This document shows positions 17,781 through 26,576 of a DNA stretch of 64,000 bases, one piece after another. The stretch comes from Anaerolineales bacterium (lineage in GTDB: Bacteria > Chloroflexota > Anaerolineae > Anaerolineales > UBA11579), in contig JAHCII010000002.1 of NCBI GenBank assembly GCA_026129305.1, positions 1-64,000 on the forward strand, written 5' to 3'. The notes beneath the pieces were generated by a model. The model saw only the letters and a program-made list of their open reading frames with translations. It did no database searches and was not told the DNA's origin. Within the stretch, counting starts at the first letter, position 1; the number at the start of each line of letters is the position of its first letter. Both the position numbers and the translations under genes were made by a program.

Positions 17781-17826
17781 GTCATTGCGAGGAGGCCCGG
17801 CAGCGCCAGGGCCGACGAAGCAATCT
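17781..17826. repeat. GTCATTGCGAGG...CGAAGCAAT interspersed repeat, copy 1
   Basis: It starts GTCATTGCGAGG and ends GACGAAGCAATCT with a variable centre. The outer ends ATTGC and GCAAT are inverted. The same element is present at 36443-36490. This end pair is a widespread intergenic repeat in unrelated bacteria, probably a non-autonomous mobile element. The rest of the 17703-17934 gap holds only an 11-bp hairpin (17853-17876, CAAGGCTCTGC and its complement), perhaps a topA transcript end. Confidence 0.65.
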
Positions 17827-17934
17827 AAGGGTTCAGCGATTCTTGACGACGTCAAGGCTCTGCACGCAGAGCCTTGGACTGTTCAAGATGCACATCCAGG
17901 TCGAAGATTGTTCCATCGGGCACGGTCACTATCA

Positions 17935-20265
17935 CTAGGCCGTGCTGGGCTCTTCCTCGCGCTGCACATCGTCCAGCGGGAATTGGGTTTCGCAGGCCAG
18001 GCACTGGGCGAACTGCTTGTTGGCGACCACCAAGGTCCCGCCGCAGCTGGGGCAGGGCGTCGGCAGCGGCCGCTTCCAGGAGGTGAATTCGCACTCCGGG
18101 TAATTGGCGCAGCCGAAGAAAATGCGTCCCTTGCGGGTGCGCCGCTCGACGATTTCGCCGCCGTCCACCGGGCAGGTCACGCCGATCTTCTCCAGCCACG
18201 GTTCCGTGTGGCGGCAGTCCGGAAAGCGCTCGCAGCCGATGAATTTGCCGTAGCGCCCCCAGCGGATGATCAGCTGGCCCTGCTGGCAGGTGGGGCACTG
18301 GCGTCCGACATACTCCGGTCCGGCCTTGCTCTCCGGCATTTCCGCCTTGGCGCGCTCCACCACTTCGGAGAACGGCTCGTAGAACTCGCGGATCACTTTG
18401 ACCCACGGCTCTTCGCCGGAGGCGATCTTGTCCAGGTCTTCTTCCATCTCTGCCGTGAATTGGTAGTTGACGATGTCGGGAAAGTGCTCGGTGATCAGGT
18501 CGTTGACCAGCAGGCCGGTCTCGGTCGGGATCAGGCGGCGGTCCTCACGCACAATATAGCCGCGCTGCTGCAAGGTGTTCAGCGTAGGTGCGTAAGTGGA
18601 AGGCCGGCCGATGCCGAACTCTTCCAGGGTCTTGATCAGCGTGGCGTCGCTGAAGCGCGGCGGCGGCTGGGTGAAATGCTGCGCCGGCAAAAGCTGCAGC
18701 AGCTTCTGCGCTTGGCCCTCAGCCAGGTCGGGCGGGATTTTGGTGTCCGCCTCTCCCTCGCCCTTAGCGCCTTCTTCCAGCGTTTCTTCGTACACGGCCA
18801 GGTAGCCGGGGAACTGCAGGATCGAGCCGGAAGCGCGCAGCAGGTACTGGTGCGCGCTTCCCTCGCCGCGCACCCGCACCGAGACGGTGTCGTACACCGC
18901 TGGGTTCATCTGCGAGGCCAGGAAACGCTGCCAGATCAGCTGGTATAGGCGGTATTGGTCTCGGCTCAGGTGGTCTTTGATCGCGCTTGGGGTGCGCAGC
19001 ACCGAGGTGGGGCGTACGGCTTCATGGGCTTCCTGCGCACCCTTGGCGCGGGTCTTGTAGACCGGCGCCTCGTCGGGGATGTAGCTGGCGCCGTGCACTT
19101 CGGTGATGTAGTCACGCGCCTCCTGCTGGGCGCTCGCAGAGATGCTGGTCGAATCCGTACGCATATAGGTGATCAGGCCGGTATTCTCGCCTTCGCCCAG
19201 GTCAATGCCCTCGTAGAGCTGCTGGGCGATGGCCATGGTGCGCTTGGCGGTGTAGCCCAGCTTGCGCGAGGCCTCTTGCTGCATGGTGCTGGTGGTGAAG
19301 GGCGCCGGCGCTTTGCGGCGGCGCTGGCCGCGCTTGATCTCGCTGATCAGGTAGCGGGCCGTCTGCATGTCGTCCAGCAGCGGCTGCACCTGGGCTTGCG
19401 ATCCCATCTCAGGTTCGGCGCCGTCCACTTCGGCCAGTTTGGCGATGAAGGTGTTCCGGCTGCCTTCCGGCTGCAGCTCGGCCTCGATCGACCAGTATTC
19501 CACCGGCACAAAGGCGTCGATCTCGCGCTCGCGCTCCACGATCAGGCGCAGCGCCACGGACTGCACCCGGCCCGCCGAGAGCCGGTTGCGCACCTTGGTC
19601 CACAGGATCGGGCTCAGGTTGTAGCCCACCAGGCGGTCCAGGATGCGGCGCGCTTGCTGGGCGTCCACCAGCGACATATTGATGTCGCGCGGGTGGTTGA
19701 AGGCTTCTTCGATGGCTGGCTTGGTGATCTCATGGAAGACCACGCGCTTGACCCGCTCGGGTTCGATCTCGGCGGCTTCCAGCAGGTGCCAGGCGATCGC
19801 CTCGCCCTCGCGGTCAGGGTCGGTTGCCAGGAAAATCTCTTCGACCTGGGCTGCCTGCTTTTTGAGTTCCTTGACCACCGGGCGTTTCTCGTTCGGCACG
19901 CGGTATTTTGGGGTGAAGTCGTTGTCCACATCCACCGAGAGCTGCGAGCGCAGCAGGTCGCGCACATGCCCCACCGAGGCCTGCACTTTGTAGCCGTTAC
20001 CGAGGTAACGGCCCACCGTGCGGGCCTTGGCCGGCGACTCGACGATCACCAGCTTGCCCTTGCGTTTGGCCGCGGCGCGTTCCTCTTTGGTCGGGCGCGG
20101 CGGTGCGCTGAGCCCTTCATGCGCCGGGGTGCTGCCCATGCGGAACAGGGTGGTGCCGCACATCGGGCAGGTGCCGCGCGTGCCCGGTGCGCCGCTCTTG
20201 GTATATTCCGGCGCCGGGTCTTGCATCTCTCGTTTGGTTTTGCACTTAACGCAATACGCTTCCAA
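17935..20265 (-). CDS. topA: DNA topoisomerase I with extra N-terminal zinc ribbon
   Basis: A type IA topoisomerase of 776 residues that relaxes negative supercoils. Residues 1-50 form an added Cys4 ribbon (CVKCKTKREM, CPMCGTTLF) of the kind found as a small stand-alone domain in Chloroflexota. The TOPRIM domain follows (KLVIVESPAKARTVGRYLG, DPDREGEAIAWHL), then the active-site Tyr in GLITYMRTDS. Three C-terminal zinc ribbons follow (CPTCQQGQ...CERFPDC, CPVDGG...CANYPEC, CPSCGG...CLAC). The gene follows manC and dprA on the same strand; dprA-topA is a common bacterial neighbourhood. Confidence 0.95.
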   Translation of the reverse strand: MEAYCVKCKTKREMQDPAPEYTKSGAPGTRGTCPMCGTTLFRMGSTPAHEGLSAPPRPTKEERAAAKRKGKLVIVESPAKARTVGRYLGNGYKVQASVGHVRDLLRSQLSVDVDNDFTPKYRVPNEKRPVVKELKKQAAQVEEIFLATDPDREGEAIAWHLLEAAEIEPERVKRVVFHEITKPAIEEAFNHPRDINMSLVDAQQARRILDRLVGYNLSPILWTKVRNRLSAGRVQSVALRLIVEREREIDAFVPVEYWSIEAELQPEGSRNTFIAKLAEVDGAEPEMGSQAQVQPLLDDMQTARYLISEIKRGQRRRKAPAPFTTSTMQQEASRKLGYTAKRTMAIAQQLYEGIDLGEGENTGLITYMRTDSTSISASAQQEARDYITEVHGASYIPDEAPVYKTRAKGAQEAHEAVRPTSVLRTPSAIKDHLSRDQYRLYQLIWQRFLASQMNPAVYDTVSVRVRGEGSAHQYLLRASGSILQFPGYLAVYEETLEEGAKGEGEADTKIPPDLAEGQAQKLLQLLPAQHFTQPPPRFSDATLIKTLEEFGIGRPSTYAPTLNTLQQRGYIVREDRRLIPTETGLLVNDLITEHFPDIVNYQFTAEMEEDLDKIASGEEPWVKVIREFYEPFSEVVERAKAEMPESKAGPEYVGRQCPTCQQGQLIIRWGRYGKFIGCERFPDCRHTEPWLEKIGVTCPVDGGEIVERRTRKGRIFFGCANYPECEFTSWKRPLPTPCPSCGGTLVVANKQFAQCLACETQFPLDDVQREEEPSTA

Positions 20266-20308
20266 GTTTCCTACCTCTGGGTGAAATCTATTTGTAGTTA
20301 ACGGCCCG

Positions 20309-21400
20309 CTACAGATATTGTTGCAGGCCCTTTTCTTTTAATAACTCGATCACTTTGCGCAAGTCCTGCGCACGCTCTTTGGAGCAGATCAATAAGACGT
20401 CGCCGGTGTCCACCACTACCATGTTTTCCACCCCCACGGTGACCACCATGCGCTCCTGGCCATTGCTGTGGATCAGTACATTCCGGCTGTCAATATCCAA
20501 GTGCCGCTCGCTGAGTATCAAATTGCCGCTGGCGTCCACCTCCAGCACCTCGAACAGCGAACTCCACGAGCCCACATCGTTCCAGGCCATATCCCGGGCG
20601 GGGATCACAGCCACATCCGCGGCTTGCTCCATCACGCCGTAGTCTATCGTCTGGGCGGCGATGCGCGGCCACTCATGCGCCAACACAGTCGCAAAGTCCG
20701 CCTGGTCCCAAGCCGCCGAGATCTTTTCCAGCGCTTCGTGCAGTTCCGGCATGTGGCGCTGGAACTCCTGCCAAATGCGCGCCGCTTGCCAGATGAACAT
20801 GCCGGAATTCCAGGCATAGCCGCCCTCAGCCAGCATGGTCTCCGCTTCGGCCGCGGCCGGCTTCTCTTTGAAGCGCTGCGCTTTGTAGGCGGTGTAGCCG
20901 TCCACTTCGGCCAGCGCCGCCCCCAGCTGAATGTAGCCGAATTGCGTAGCGGCGTAGCTGGGTTCAATGCCCAGGGTCACCAGGTGGCCCTGCTCCGCCA
21001 ACTGGCGGGCGGCCAGCAGATAGCGCTCAAACTCGGCTTCGTTGCCGATGTAATGGTCGGCGGTCAGCACGGCCATCACGGCGCCGGGGTCATGCGCCTG
21101 CAGGTAAGCGGCGGCCAGCCCGATCGCCGCGGCTGTGCCGCGCGGCTGGGGTTCCAGCAGGAAGTTTTCTGGCTTGAGCTCGGGGGCTTGCTCCTGCAGG
21201 CGGGCGGCTTGCTGCTGGTTGGTCACCACCAGAACATGCTCCGGCGAAAACACGCGCTGCAGGCGTTTGAGCGCGGTTTGGAACAAGGTGCTGTCTGCGA
21301 TCAGCGGCAGCATTTGCTTGGGCGTGGCCTGGCGCGAGAGCGGCCACAGCCGGGTGCCACCGCCCCCAGCCATGATCACGGCGTAATAGTTGTTGGGCAT
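20309..21400 (-). CDS. manC: Mannose-1-phosphate guanylyltransferase
   Basis: A nucleotidyltransferase of 363 residues with the signature YAVIMAGGGGTRLWPLSRQA, the metal-binding region MAVLTADHYIGNE, and FKEKP in AQRFKEKPAAAE as the sugar-phosphate site. It makes GDP-mannose for glycans and glycolipids. It lacks the C-terminal isomerase domain of bifunctional ManC/AlgA proteins. The start MPNNYYAV at 21400 is 1 nt after the dprA stop. GDP-mannose would also be a donor for the DPM-like GT2 at 41.6 kb. Confidence 0.93.
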   Translation of the reverse strand: MPNNYYAVIMAGGGGTRLWPLSRQATPKQMLPLIADSTLFQTALKRLQRVFSPEHVLVVTNQQQAARLQEQAPELKPENFLLEPQPRGTAAAIGLAAAYLQAHDPGAVMAVLTADHYIGNEAEFERYLLAARQLAEQGHLVTLGIEPSYAATQFGYIQLGAALAEVDGYTAYKAQRFKEKPAAAEAETMLAEGGYAWNSGMFIWQAARIWQEFQRHMPELHEALEKISAAWDQADFATVLAHEWPRIAAQTIDYGVMEQAADVAVIPARDMAWNDVGSWSSLFEVLEVDASGNLILSERHLDIDSRNVLIHSNGQERMVVTVGVENMVVVDTGDVLLICSKERAQDLRKVIELLKEKGLQQYL

Positions 21401-21401
21401 G

Positions 21402-22517
21402 CTAGGGCTGGCTCCCGGTTTGGTAGGTGGCTTGGCCCTCACGCACTACGTAGCTCATGCCGCCCACCTGGCGTACCAGGCCCTTCAGTTCCATCAGGGC
21501 CAGGGTCGCCGACACTTGTTCGATCGGCAGGCCGGCCTGGACGCCCAGCTCGTTCAGATGCCGCGGCTCTTTGCTGAGAAGCGTATACAGGCGCGCCTCG
21601 GTGGGGTCGGCTGGCAGGGCCGCCGCGGCAGTTTGGTGAGCGGTCATCATTTCCAAGTTCAATACTTCCAACAGTTCCTCGAAGCGCAGCAGGGGGTGGG
21701 CGCCGCGCTGGATTAGAAAATTTGTGCCAGCGCTTTGCGGAGCGTGAATGTTACCCGGCACCGCAAAAACTTCCCGGCTTTGCTCGGCGGCAAAACCGGC
21801 CGTGATCAGCGCGCCGCTGCGCTGGCCGGCCTCCACCACCACTACCGCCCGCGACAGGCCGGAGATGATGCGGTTGCGCGGCGGGAAATTCGCGCTGTCC
21901 GGCGGTGTGCCCACCGCATAGTCGCTGAGCAATGCTCCGCGGCCGCAGATCTCCTGGGCCAGTTTACGGTGCTCGGGCGGGTAGACCCGCTCCAGGCCGT
22001 GTGCCATCACCGCCAGGGTGCGGCCGCCGGCTTCGAGGGCCGCCTGGTGAGCCACGGCGTCCACGCCGCGCGCCAGGCCGCTCACCACCGTCAGGCCGTG
22101 CCGCGCCAGGAAGGCAGCCAGATCCGCAGCCACCTGCCGGCCGTAGGCGGTCACCTGGCGGGTGCCCACGATCGCAACGGACCACTCGTCTTCAGGCAGC
22201 AGCCTTCCGCGCACATACAAGACCGGCGGCGCCTGTTCCAGCTCACGCAGTTTGCGGGGGTAGCCCGGCTCGTCCCAGGTGAGGGCTTGCAAGCTGTGCT
22301 GTTCCAGTTCTGCAGGCAGGCTGGCCAAGTCTGTGTTGTTACGCGCCTCCAGCAGCCGCTCTACAGCCGCCGGGCTAAGCCCGGCGGCCTTCAGCTCGCT
22401 GGGGTTGGCCGCCCAGGCGGCCGCCGCGTTGCCGAAGGCGTCCAGCAGAGCCCGAAAGCGCACCGCGCCAATGCCGGATACACGGTTCAATGCCAGCCAG
22501 TAGGTCTTTTCATCCAT
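21402..22517 (-). CDS. dprA: DNA-processing protein DprA
   Basis: 371 residues: an N-terminal helical SAM-like region (YWLALNRVSGIGAVRFRALL), the Rossmann-like DprA core (WSVAIVGTRQVTAYG, VVSGLARGVDAVAHQAAL, NRIISGLSRAVVVVEA) and a C-terminal winged helix (LLSKEPRHLNELGVQAGLP). DprA loads RecA on incoming single-stranded DNA in natural transformation. I start it at MDEKTYWL (22517) because the upstream 20 codons lack family similarity. A transformation gene is of interest beside the ComQXPA-like locus at 60 kb, since in Bacillus that system controls competence. Confidence 0.93.
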   Translation of the reverse strand: MDEKTYWLALNRVSGIGAVRFRALLDAFGNAAAAWAANPSELKAAGLSPAAVERLLEARNNTDLASLPAELEQHSLQALTWDEPGYPRKLRELEQAPPVLYVRGRLLPEDEWSVAIVGTRQVTAYGRQVAADLAAFLARHGLTVVSGLARGVDAVAHQAALEAGGRTLAVMAHGLERVYPPEHRKLAQEICGRGALLSDYAVGTPPDSANFPPRNRIISGLSRAVVVVEAGQRSGALITAGFAAEQSREVFAVPGNIHAPQSAGTNFLIQRGAHPLLRFEELLEVLNLEMMTAHQTAAAALPADPTEARLYTLLSKEPRHLNELGVQAGLPIEQVSATLALMELKGLVRQVGGMSYVVREGQATYQTGSQP

Positions 22518-22619
22518 AGCAGCCGCCCCCAGGGCAAAAGCGGGCCGAGAATACCATAGCCCTTTAACGCCTGTCAACGACTGTGGGCAGTGTAGCTGGT
22601 TGTGCGGGTTGCGTAAAGG

Positions 22620-23216
22620 TTAGCTGTCTGGGTTGGGTTTCTTGGGTTGGCGCAGGCCGGGCAGCAGATGTACACGCATTTGCTTGGCGGCTGGATCCAC
22701 GCTGAGGATCACCTGGGGGATGGCCGGCAGCAGGATCTCTTCACCGTCGGCCGCCCGCACCAGGTACACATCGTTGGCGCCGGTCACCAGAATGTCCGCC
22801 AACTGGCCCAGGTTTTCGCCGCCCTCGTCGAGCACATGCATGCCGAACAGTTGGTGATGGTAGTACTCGCCGGCCGGCAGGGGCGGGCGATCCTCTATGG
22901 ATACGAAGAGCGGTTCGTTGCGGAAGGGCTGCACTGCTTCGTGGGTGGGAAATTCTTCAAAGGAGAGCAGCAACCCATCCGCATGCGGGCGGCGGCTGGC
23001 AATCGTTACCGGGGTATAGTCTTCACTGAGGAACAAGCGTGTGCCGGTTTGCAGGCGCTCAGGGAAGTCGGTCTCCAGGCTGACCATCACTTCGCCCCGC
23101 AACCCATGCGGGCGACGCAGTATGGCCACGCATACAAATACAGGCTCGCTGGGTATGGGCGAGCCTGTAAAGTGCTGTTTGCGTTTGGCGGCTTGGCGCC
23201 GGCGGGGGCTGCTCAC
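22620..23216 (-). CDS. rimM: Ribosome maturation factor RimM
   Basis: 198 residues. The N-terminal beta barrel opens VFVCVAILRRPHGLRGEVMV, and the PRC-barrel C-terminal part includes GEYYHHQLFGMHVLDEGGENLG and EILLPAIPQVILSVDP. RimM binds ribosomal protein S19 and helps form the 30S head. The N-terminus carries about 25 extra basic residues (SSPRRRQAAKRKQ). Its ATG overlaps the khpA stop by 4 nt, in the conserved rpsP-khpA-rimM order; trmD and rplS, which usually follow, are not here. Confidence 0.94.
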   Translation of the reverse strand: MSSPRRRQAAKRKQHFTGSPIPSEPVFVCVAILRRPHGLRGEVMVSLETDFPERLQTGTRLFLSEDYTPVTIASRRPHADGLLLSFEEFPTHEAVQPFRNEPLFVSIEDRPPLPAGEYYHHQLFGMHVLDEGGENLGQLADILVTGANDVYLVRAADGEEILLPAIPQVILSVDPAAKQMRVHLLPGLRQPKKPNPDS

Positions 23217-23449
23217 TGGGGTTCGGAGATACGCAAGAAGGCGCGCTTGCCATCCCGGCTGGCAGAGACCTGCAGCAGGGTGCGGATGGCGTTGGCCACC
23301 CGCCCATTGCGTCCGATTACGCGGCCCATGTCTTCTTTGGCGACCTGCAGCGAGATCTCTGCACTGTCGCCTTTCTTGCGCTCGTGAACATGCACCTGGG
23401 TCGGGTCATCCACCAGCGAACGGGCTACGTACTCGATGAGTTCCTTCAT
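23213..23449 (-). CDS. khpA: KH-domain RNA-binding protein KhpA
   Basis: A small type II KH domain protein of 78 residues with the GxxG-type loop in KEDMGRVIGRNGRVANAIRTL. The family binds many RNAs, often with KhpB, and is nearly always located between rpsP and rimM, as here. The stop overlaps rimM. Confidence 0.94.
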   Translation of the reverse strand: MKELIEYVARSLVDDPTQVHVHERKKGDSAEISLQVAKEDMGRVIGRNGRVANAIRTLLQVSASRDGKRAFLRISEPQ

Positions 23450-23463
23450 TGTATGAACCGGGC

Positions 23464-24069
23464 TTATTCGGCGGCTTCGGCCGGGGTGTCCTCTGCAGGG
23501 GCTTCTTCAACTGCCGGGGCTTCAGCCTCAGCCGCGGTTTCTTCGGCCGCGGGAGCCTTAACTTCTTCAGCTGGGGCGGCCTCAGCCGCAGGGGCTTCAG
23601 CTTCTGCCACCGGCGCGGCTTCTTCCGCCGCAGGTGCCTCTGCCTGAGCCTTGGCGGCTTCAGCAGCGGCTGCCGCGGCGGCTTCACGGGCAGCCTGCTT
23701 GCGCTTGGAACTGCCGGCCGGAGGAGCCGGGCGGCGGGTCTTGGTGTTGGCGTTGCGGGTCTTGTCGGCGGCTTCAGCCTCGGCCAGCAGGGCTTCCAGG
23801 CCCTCGCCGGCTTTGTAGCGCTCAAAGCGCGCCAGCAAGCCAGCCGTCTGGAAGATCTGGCTGGCGGAATCGCTGGGGACGGCACCATTGCCAATCCAAT
23901 GATAAATGCGGTCTTCTTTCAAGCTAATCGTGGCCGGCTCAGTGCGCGGGTTGTAAAAGCCAAGGATTTCAATGAAGCGGCCGTCTCGGGGGCTTTCTTT
24001 GTCAGCCGCCACAATACGGAAGGTGGCCTGCTTTTTGCCGCCTACTCGGCGCAATCGGATACGAACCAT
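23464..24069 (-). CDS. rpsP: 30S ribosomal protein S16 with long Ala/Glu-rich tail
   Basis: Residues 1-85 are ordinary S16 (MVRIRLRRVGGKKQATFRIV, RFIEILGFYNPRTEP, DRIYHWIGNGAVPSDS). Most S16 proteins end near residue 80-95, but this one continues to 201. The tail first has a basic part (TKTRRPAPPAGSSKRKQAAR) and then a low-complexity Ala/Glu/Pro run that is strongly acidic. The tail is probably disordered and solvent exposed on the 30S body. It heads the khpA-rimM operon. Confidence 0.94.
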   Translation of the reverse strand: MVRIRLRRVGGKKQATFRIVAADKESPRDGRFIEILGFYNPRTEPATISLKEDRIYHWIGNGAVPSDSASQIFQTAGLLARFERYKAGEGLEALLAEAEAADKTRNANTKTRRPAPPAGSSKRKQAAREAAAAAAAEAAKAQAEAPAAEEAAPVAEAEAPAAEAAPAEEVKAPAAEETAAEAEAPAVEEAPAEDTPAEAAE

Positions 24070-24250
24070 GTGCTGGAAATACTCCTATTCAGTGATTAAC
24101 GCTGCCCTATTGTACTTGGAAACAGCGTGTGATTGTAGCTTGCTAGTCTGGAGCGGTCAAGGGTAGCCGTGTTGCGTGAAGTTTTTCCCGCAAACTGCCT
24201 TATGGTTCTGTGTTTTAATAGGCCGTCACACCGCCTGACGAGGAGAATCT

Positions 24251-25102
24251 ATGGCTAAGATCGCGATTGTTACAGACAGCACGACCTACATCCCCAAAGA
24301 GCTCAGCAAGGGTCACGAAATCCATGTCGTCCCCGCTTTGATCATTTGGGGAGACCAAGAAATGTACGACGGTGTAGATATCCAGCCCAAGGAATTTTAC
24401 GAACGCCTGGCCGCCTCCACCAAATCCCCCACCACCTCGCAGCCCACTCCCGCGGCCTTCAAAGAGAAGTTTGAAGAGCTGGGCAAGAAGGGCTTCGATG
24501 TTCTGGGCATCTTTGTGTCCTCCGCCTTTTCCGGGACGATCGCCTCTGCTTTGCAGGGCAAGGAAATGGCTTCGGGCGTGAAGGTGGAAGTGATCGATGG
24601 CCGTTCCGCTTCGATGGGCACTGGCTGGCCTCTGCTGCGAGCGGCCGAGGCCGCCAAAGCCGGCAAGTCCCTGGCGGAATGCGTCAAGATCGCCGAAGCC
24701 GCCCGGGACAACACCGGCGTGATGCTGATGGTCGACACGCTCGAGTTCCTGCACCGCGGCGGCCGCATCGGCGGCGCGCAGCGCTTCCTGGGCACGGCGC
24801 TTAATATGAAGCCGATCCTCGAAGTGGTTGAGGGCAAGCTGCAGCCGGTGGAGCGGGTGCGCACCAAGGGCAAAGCCGTCAAGCGTATGGTCGAGCTGGT
24901 TGAGGAACGCATGGGCGGGCGCAGCCCCGTGCGCATTGCCGTGTTGCACGCCAATGCCCAGGCGGATGCCGAAGCCTTGCTGGCTGAGGTGAAGGATCGC
25001 TTCAAGCCGCTGGAAGCCGCCATCACCGATGTGAGCCCGGCTGTGGGTACCCACACCGGCCCCGGCACCCTCGGCCTGGCCTTCCTGGCGGGCGTCGAGT
25101 AG
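24251..25102 (+). CDS. DegV family fatty-acid-binding protein
   Basis: 283 residues that start MAKIAIVTDSTTYIPKEL, the DegV signature. They keep TSQPTPAAF (ligand carboxylate loop), VSSAFSGT, VIDGRSASMGTG and LHRGGRIGGAQ. Family members bind a fatty acid; some act as FakB, handing fatty acids to the kinase FakA for phospholipid synthesis. No fakA is in this window, so the role is open. GAGGAG lies before the ATG. The 181 nt upstream back to rpsP hold both promoters but no gene. Confidence 0.92.
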   Translation: MAKIAIVTDSTTYIPKELSKGHEIHVVPALIIWGDQEMYDGVDIQPKEFYERLAASTKSPTTSQPTPAAFKEKFEELGKKGFDVLGIFVSSAFSGTIASALQGKEMASGVKVEVIDGRSASMGTGWPLLRAAEAAKAGKSLAECVKIAEAARDNTGVMLMVDTLEFLHRGGRIGGAQRFLGTALNMKPILEVVEGKLQPVERVRTKGKAVKRMVELVEERMGGRSPVRIAVLHANAQADAEALLAEVKDRFKPLEAAITDVSPAVGTHTGPGTLGLAFLAGVE

Positions 25103-25122
25103 GCACACAGGTTCAAGCAAAT

Positions 25123-25152
25123 AAACTGGCGACCCTTGGGTCGCCAGTTTTT
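25123..25152. terminator. Bidirectional terminator between degV and the phosphorylase gene
   Basis: AAACTGGCGACC (25123-25134) pairs with GGTCGCCAGTTT (25139-25150), followed by more T on the plus strand. It separates two convergent genes, with its end abutting the stop at 25154. Confidence 0.85.
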
Positions 25153-25153
25153 G

Positions 25154-26458
25154 TTATTCAATCGTCCCGTAGAATAGCGGCAGCGGCTCCACCGGCGCAT
25201 CACTCCAGTGATGCGCCGCCAGCACGCGCGCTTTGGCGGCGGCCAGCTTGGCCGCATCGCCGGCGTGCACGCTGAACAGCGGCTGTCCGGCCTGCACCTG
25301 GTCGCCCACTTTGTGGTGGATCACAAAACCAACACTGTGGTCGATCGGGTCACCTTTTTGGGCGCGGCCGGCGCCTAGCTCTACGGCGCTCTCGCCCACC
25401 TCGCGGGCATGAATGGTCTGCAAATAACCGCTGCGCGGGGCCGGCACTTCCTCGATCAGGGCTGCGCCCGGCAGTTTGTCCGGGTCGTCCACATAGCTGG
25501 CATCACCGCCCTGGGCGGCCACCAGCGTGCGGAAGCGCTCCAGCGCGCTGCCGTCCGCCAGGCTGACCGCCGCCCGCTGGCGCGCGGCGGGCAGATCACT
25601 TTCCACTCCGGCCAGCACCAGCAAATGCGCCGCCACATCCAGGGCATGCTCGCGGAAGTCGGCCGGCCCGCCGCCGCGCAGCGTATCCAGTGCTTCTTTA
25701 ACTTCCAGCGCATTGCCTACCGCGTGGCCCAGGGGTTGGTTCATGTCGGAGAGCAGCGCCACCGTTTTGCGGCCGGCTTGGGCGCCAATCGCCACCATCA
25801 TCTCGGCTAGTGCCCGGGCGTCCTGCAGATTGGTCATGAAAGCTCCCAGGCCCACTTTCACATCCAGCACAATGCGCTGCGCTCCGGCGGCGATCTTCTT
25901 GCTCATGATCGAAGCCGCAATCAGGGCTGGCGAGTCCACCGTGCCGCTGACGTCCCGCAGCGCGTACAGCTTGCCGTCGGCCGGGGCCAGGTCGCCGGTT
26001 TGCCCGGTCAGCACCAGCCCCACGTCTTTCAGCTGCTGCAGGAACTCTTCCCGACTCAGGTCAGTGCGGTAGCCGGGGATCGACTCCATCTTGTCCAACG
26101 TGCCGCCGCTAAAGCCCAGGCCGCGCCCGGACATTTTGCCCACCCGGCAGCCGCAAGCGGCCAGCACTGGTTCCACCACCAGCGTGGTCTTGTCGCCCAC
26201 GCCGCCAGTGGAATGCTTGTCCAGGGCCAGATCCACCACGCCGCTCAGGTCCAGTGTTTCGCCAGATTGGGCCATCGCCAGGGTCAGTTCGGTGGTCTCG
26301 GCCGCGTTCATGCCATTTAGCAGTACCGCCATAGCCCAGGCAGCTACCTGATAATCGGCGATGCTGCCGTCCGTGTATCCTTTAATGAAGAAGCGGATCT
26401 CTTCAGGGGTTAATTCTTGCTTGTCACGCTTTTTAATAATAATGTCTGTAGCACGCAT
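25154..26458 (-). CDS. pdp: Pyrimidine-nucleoside (thymidine) phosphorylase
   Basis: 434 residues with the signature ATDIIIKKRDKQELTPEEI, the phosphate loop DKHSTGGVGDKTTLVVEPV, SGRGLGFSGGTLDKMESIPG, and the C-terminal barrel-sandwich domain (HHKVGDQVQAGQPLFSVHAG). It splits thymidine or uridine with phosphate to the base and (deoxy)ribose-1-phosphate, in nucleoside salvage. DeoA and Pdp types are hard to separate by eye. The ATG is 6 nt downstream of a TATAAT box, so it is probably leaderless. Confidence 0.92.
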   Translation of the reverse strand: MRATDIIIKKRDKQELTPEEIRFFIKGYTDGSIADYQVAAWAMAVLLNGMNAAETTELTLAMAQSGETLDLSGVVDLALDKHSTGGVGDKTTLVVEPVLAACGCRVGKMSGRGLGFSGGTLDKMESIPGYRTDLSREEFLQQLKDVGLVLTGQTGDLAPADGKLYALRDVSGTVDSPALIAASIMSKKIAAGAQRIVLDVKVGLGAFMTNLQDARALAEMMVAIGAQAGRKTVALLSDMNQPLGHAVGNALEVKEALDTLRGGGPADFREHALDVAAHLLVLAGVESDLPAARQRAAVSLADGSALERFRTLVAAQGGDASYVDDPDKLPGAALIEEVPAPRSGYLQTIHAREVGESAVELGAGRAQKGDPIDHSVGFVIHHKVGDQVQAGQPLFSVHAGDAAKLAAAKARVLAAHHWSDAPVEPLPLFYGTIE

Positions 26459-26464
26459 GCAAAA

Positions 26465-26472
26465 ATTATAAT
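26465..26472. promoter_or_regulatory. Symmetric TATAAT box for two divergent genes
   Basis: ATTATAAT within AATTATAATT reads TATAAT on both strands. On the minus strand it ends 6 nt before the phosphorylase ATG (26458). On the plus strand it ends 8 nt before the first possible start of the regulator frame (TTG 26481). One small palindrome may thus serve both directions. Confidence 0.45.
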
Positions 26473-26576
26473 TCAGGCAATTGCATGAGTTTTGTGCTCA
26501 GCGGCTTGACAAAGCCGCGCCACTCGCAATAGACTACGATGACCTAGCTTGGAAGGATCAGTTTATCGCCCATCGT

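Noticed and set aside
17853-17876. Intrinsic terminator for topA
   Set aside because: The 11-bp stem is perfect, but no T tract follows on the minus strand; kept only as a possible processing stem.
23464-23820. Plus-strand Gly/Ser/Arg-rich protein opposite to the rpsP tail
   Set aside because: Its composition is the mirror of the Ala/Glu codons in the S16 tail, and it has no SD or family features.
26481-26576. TTG 26481 as start of the STAND regulator
   Set aside because: The added 32 residues do not resemble family members; kept as an alternative because a TATAAT box lies 8 nt upstream.
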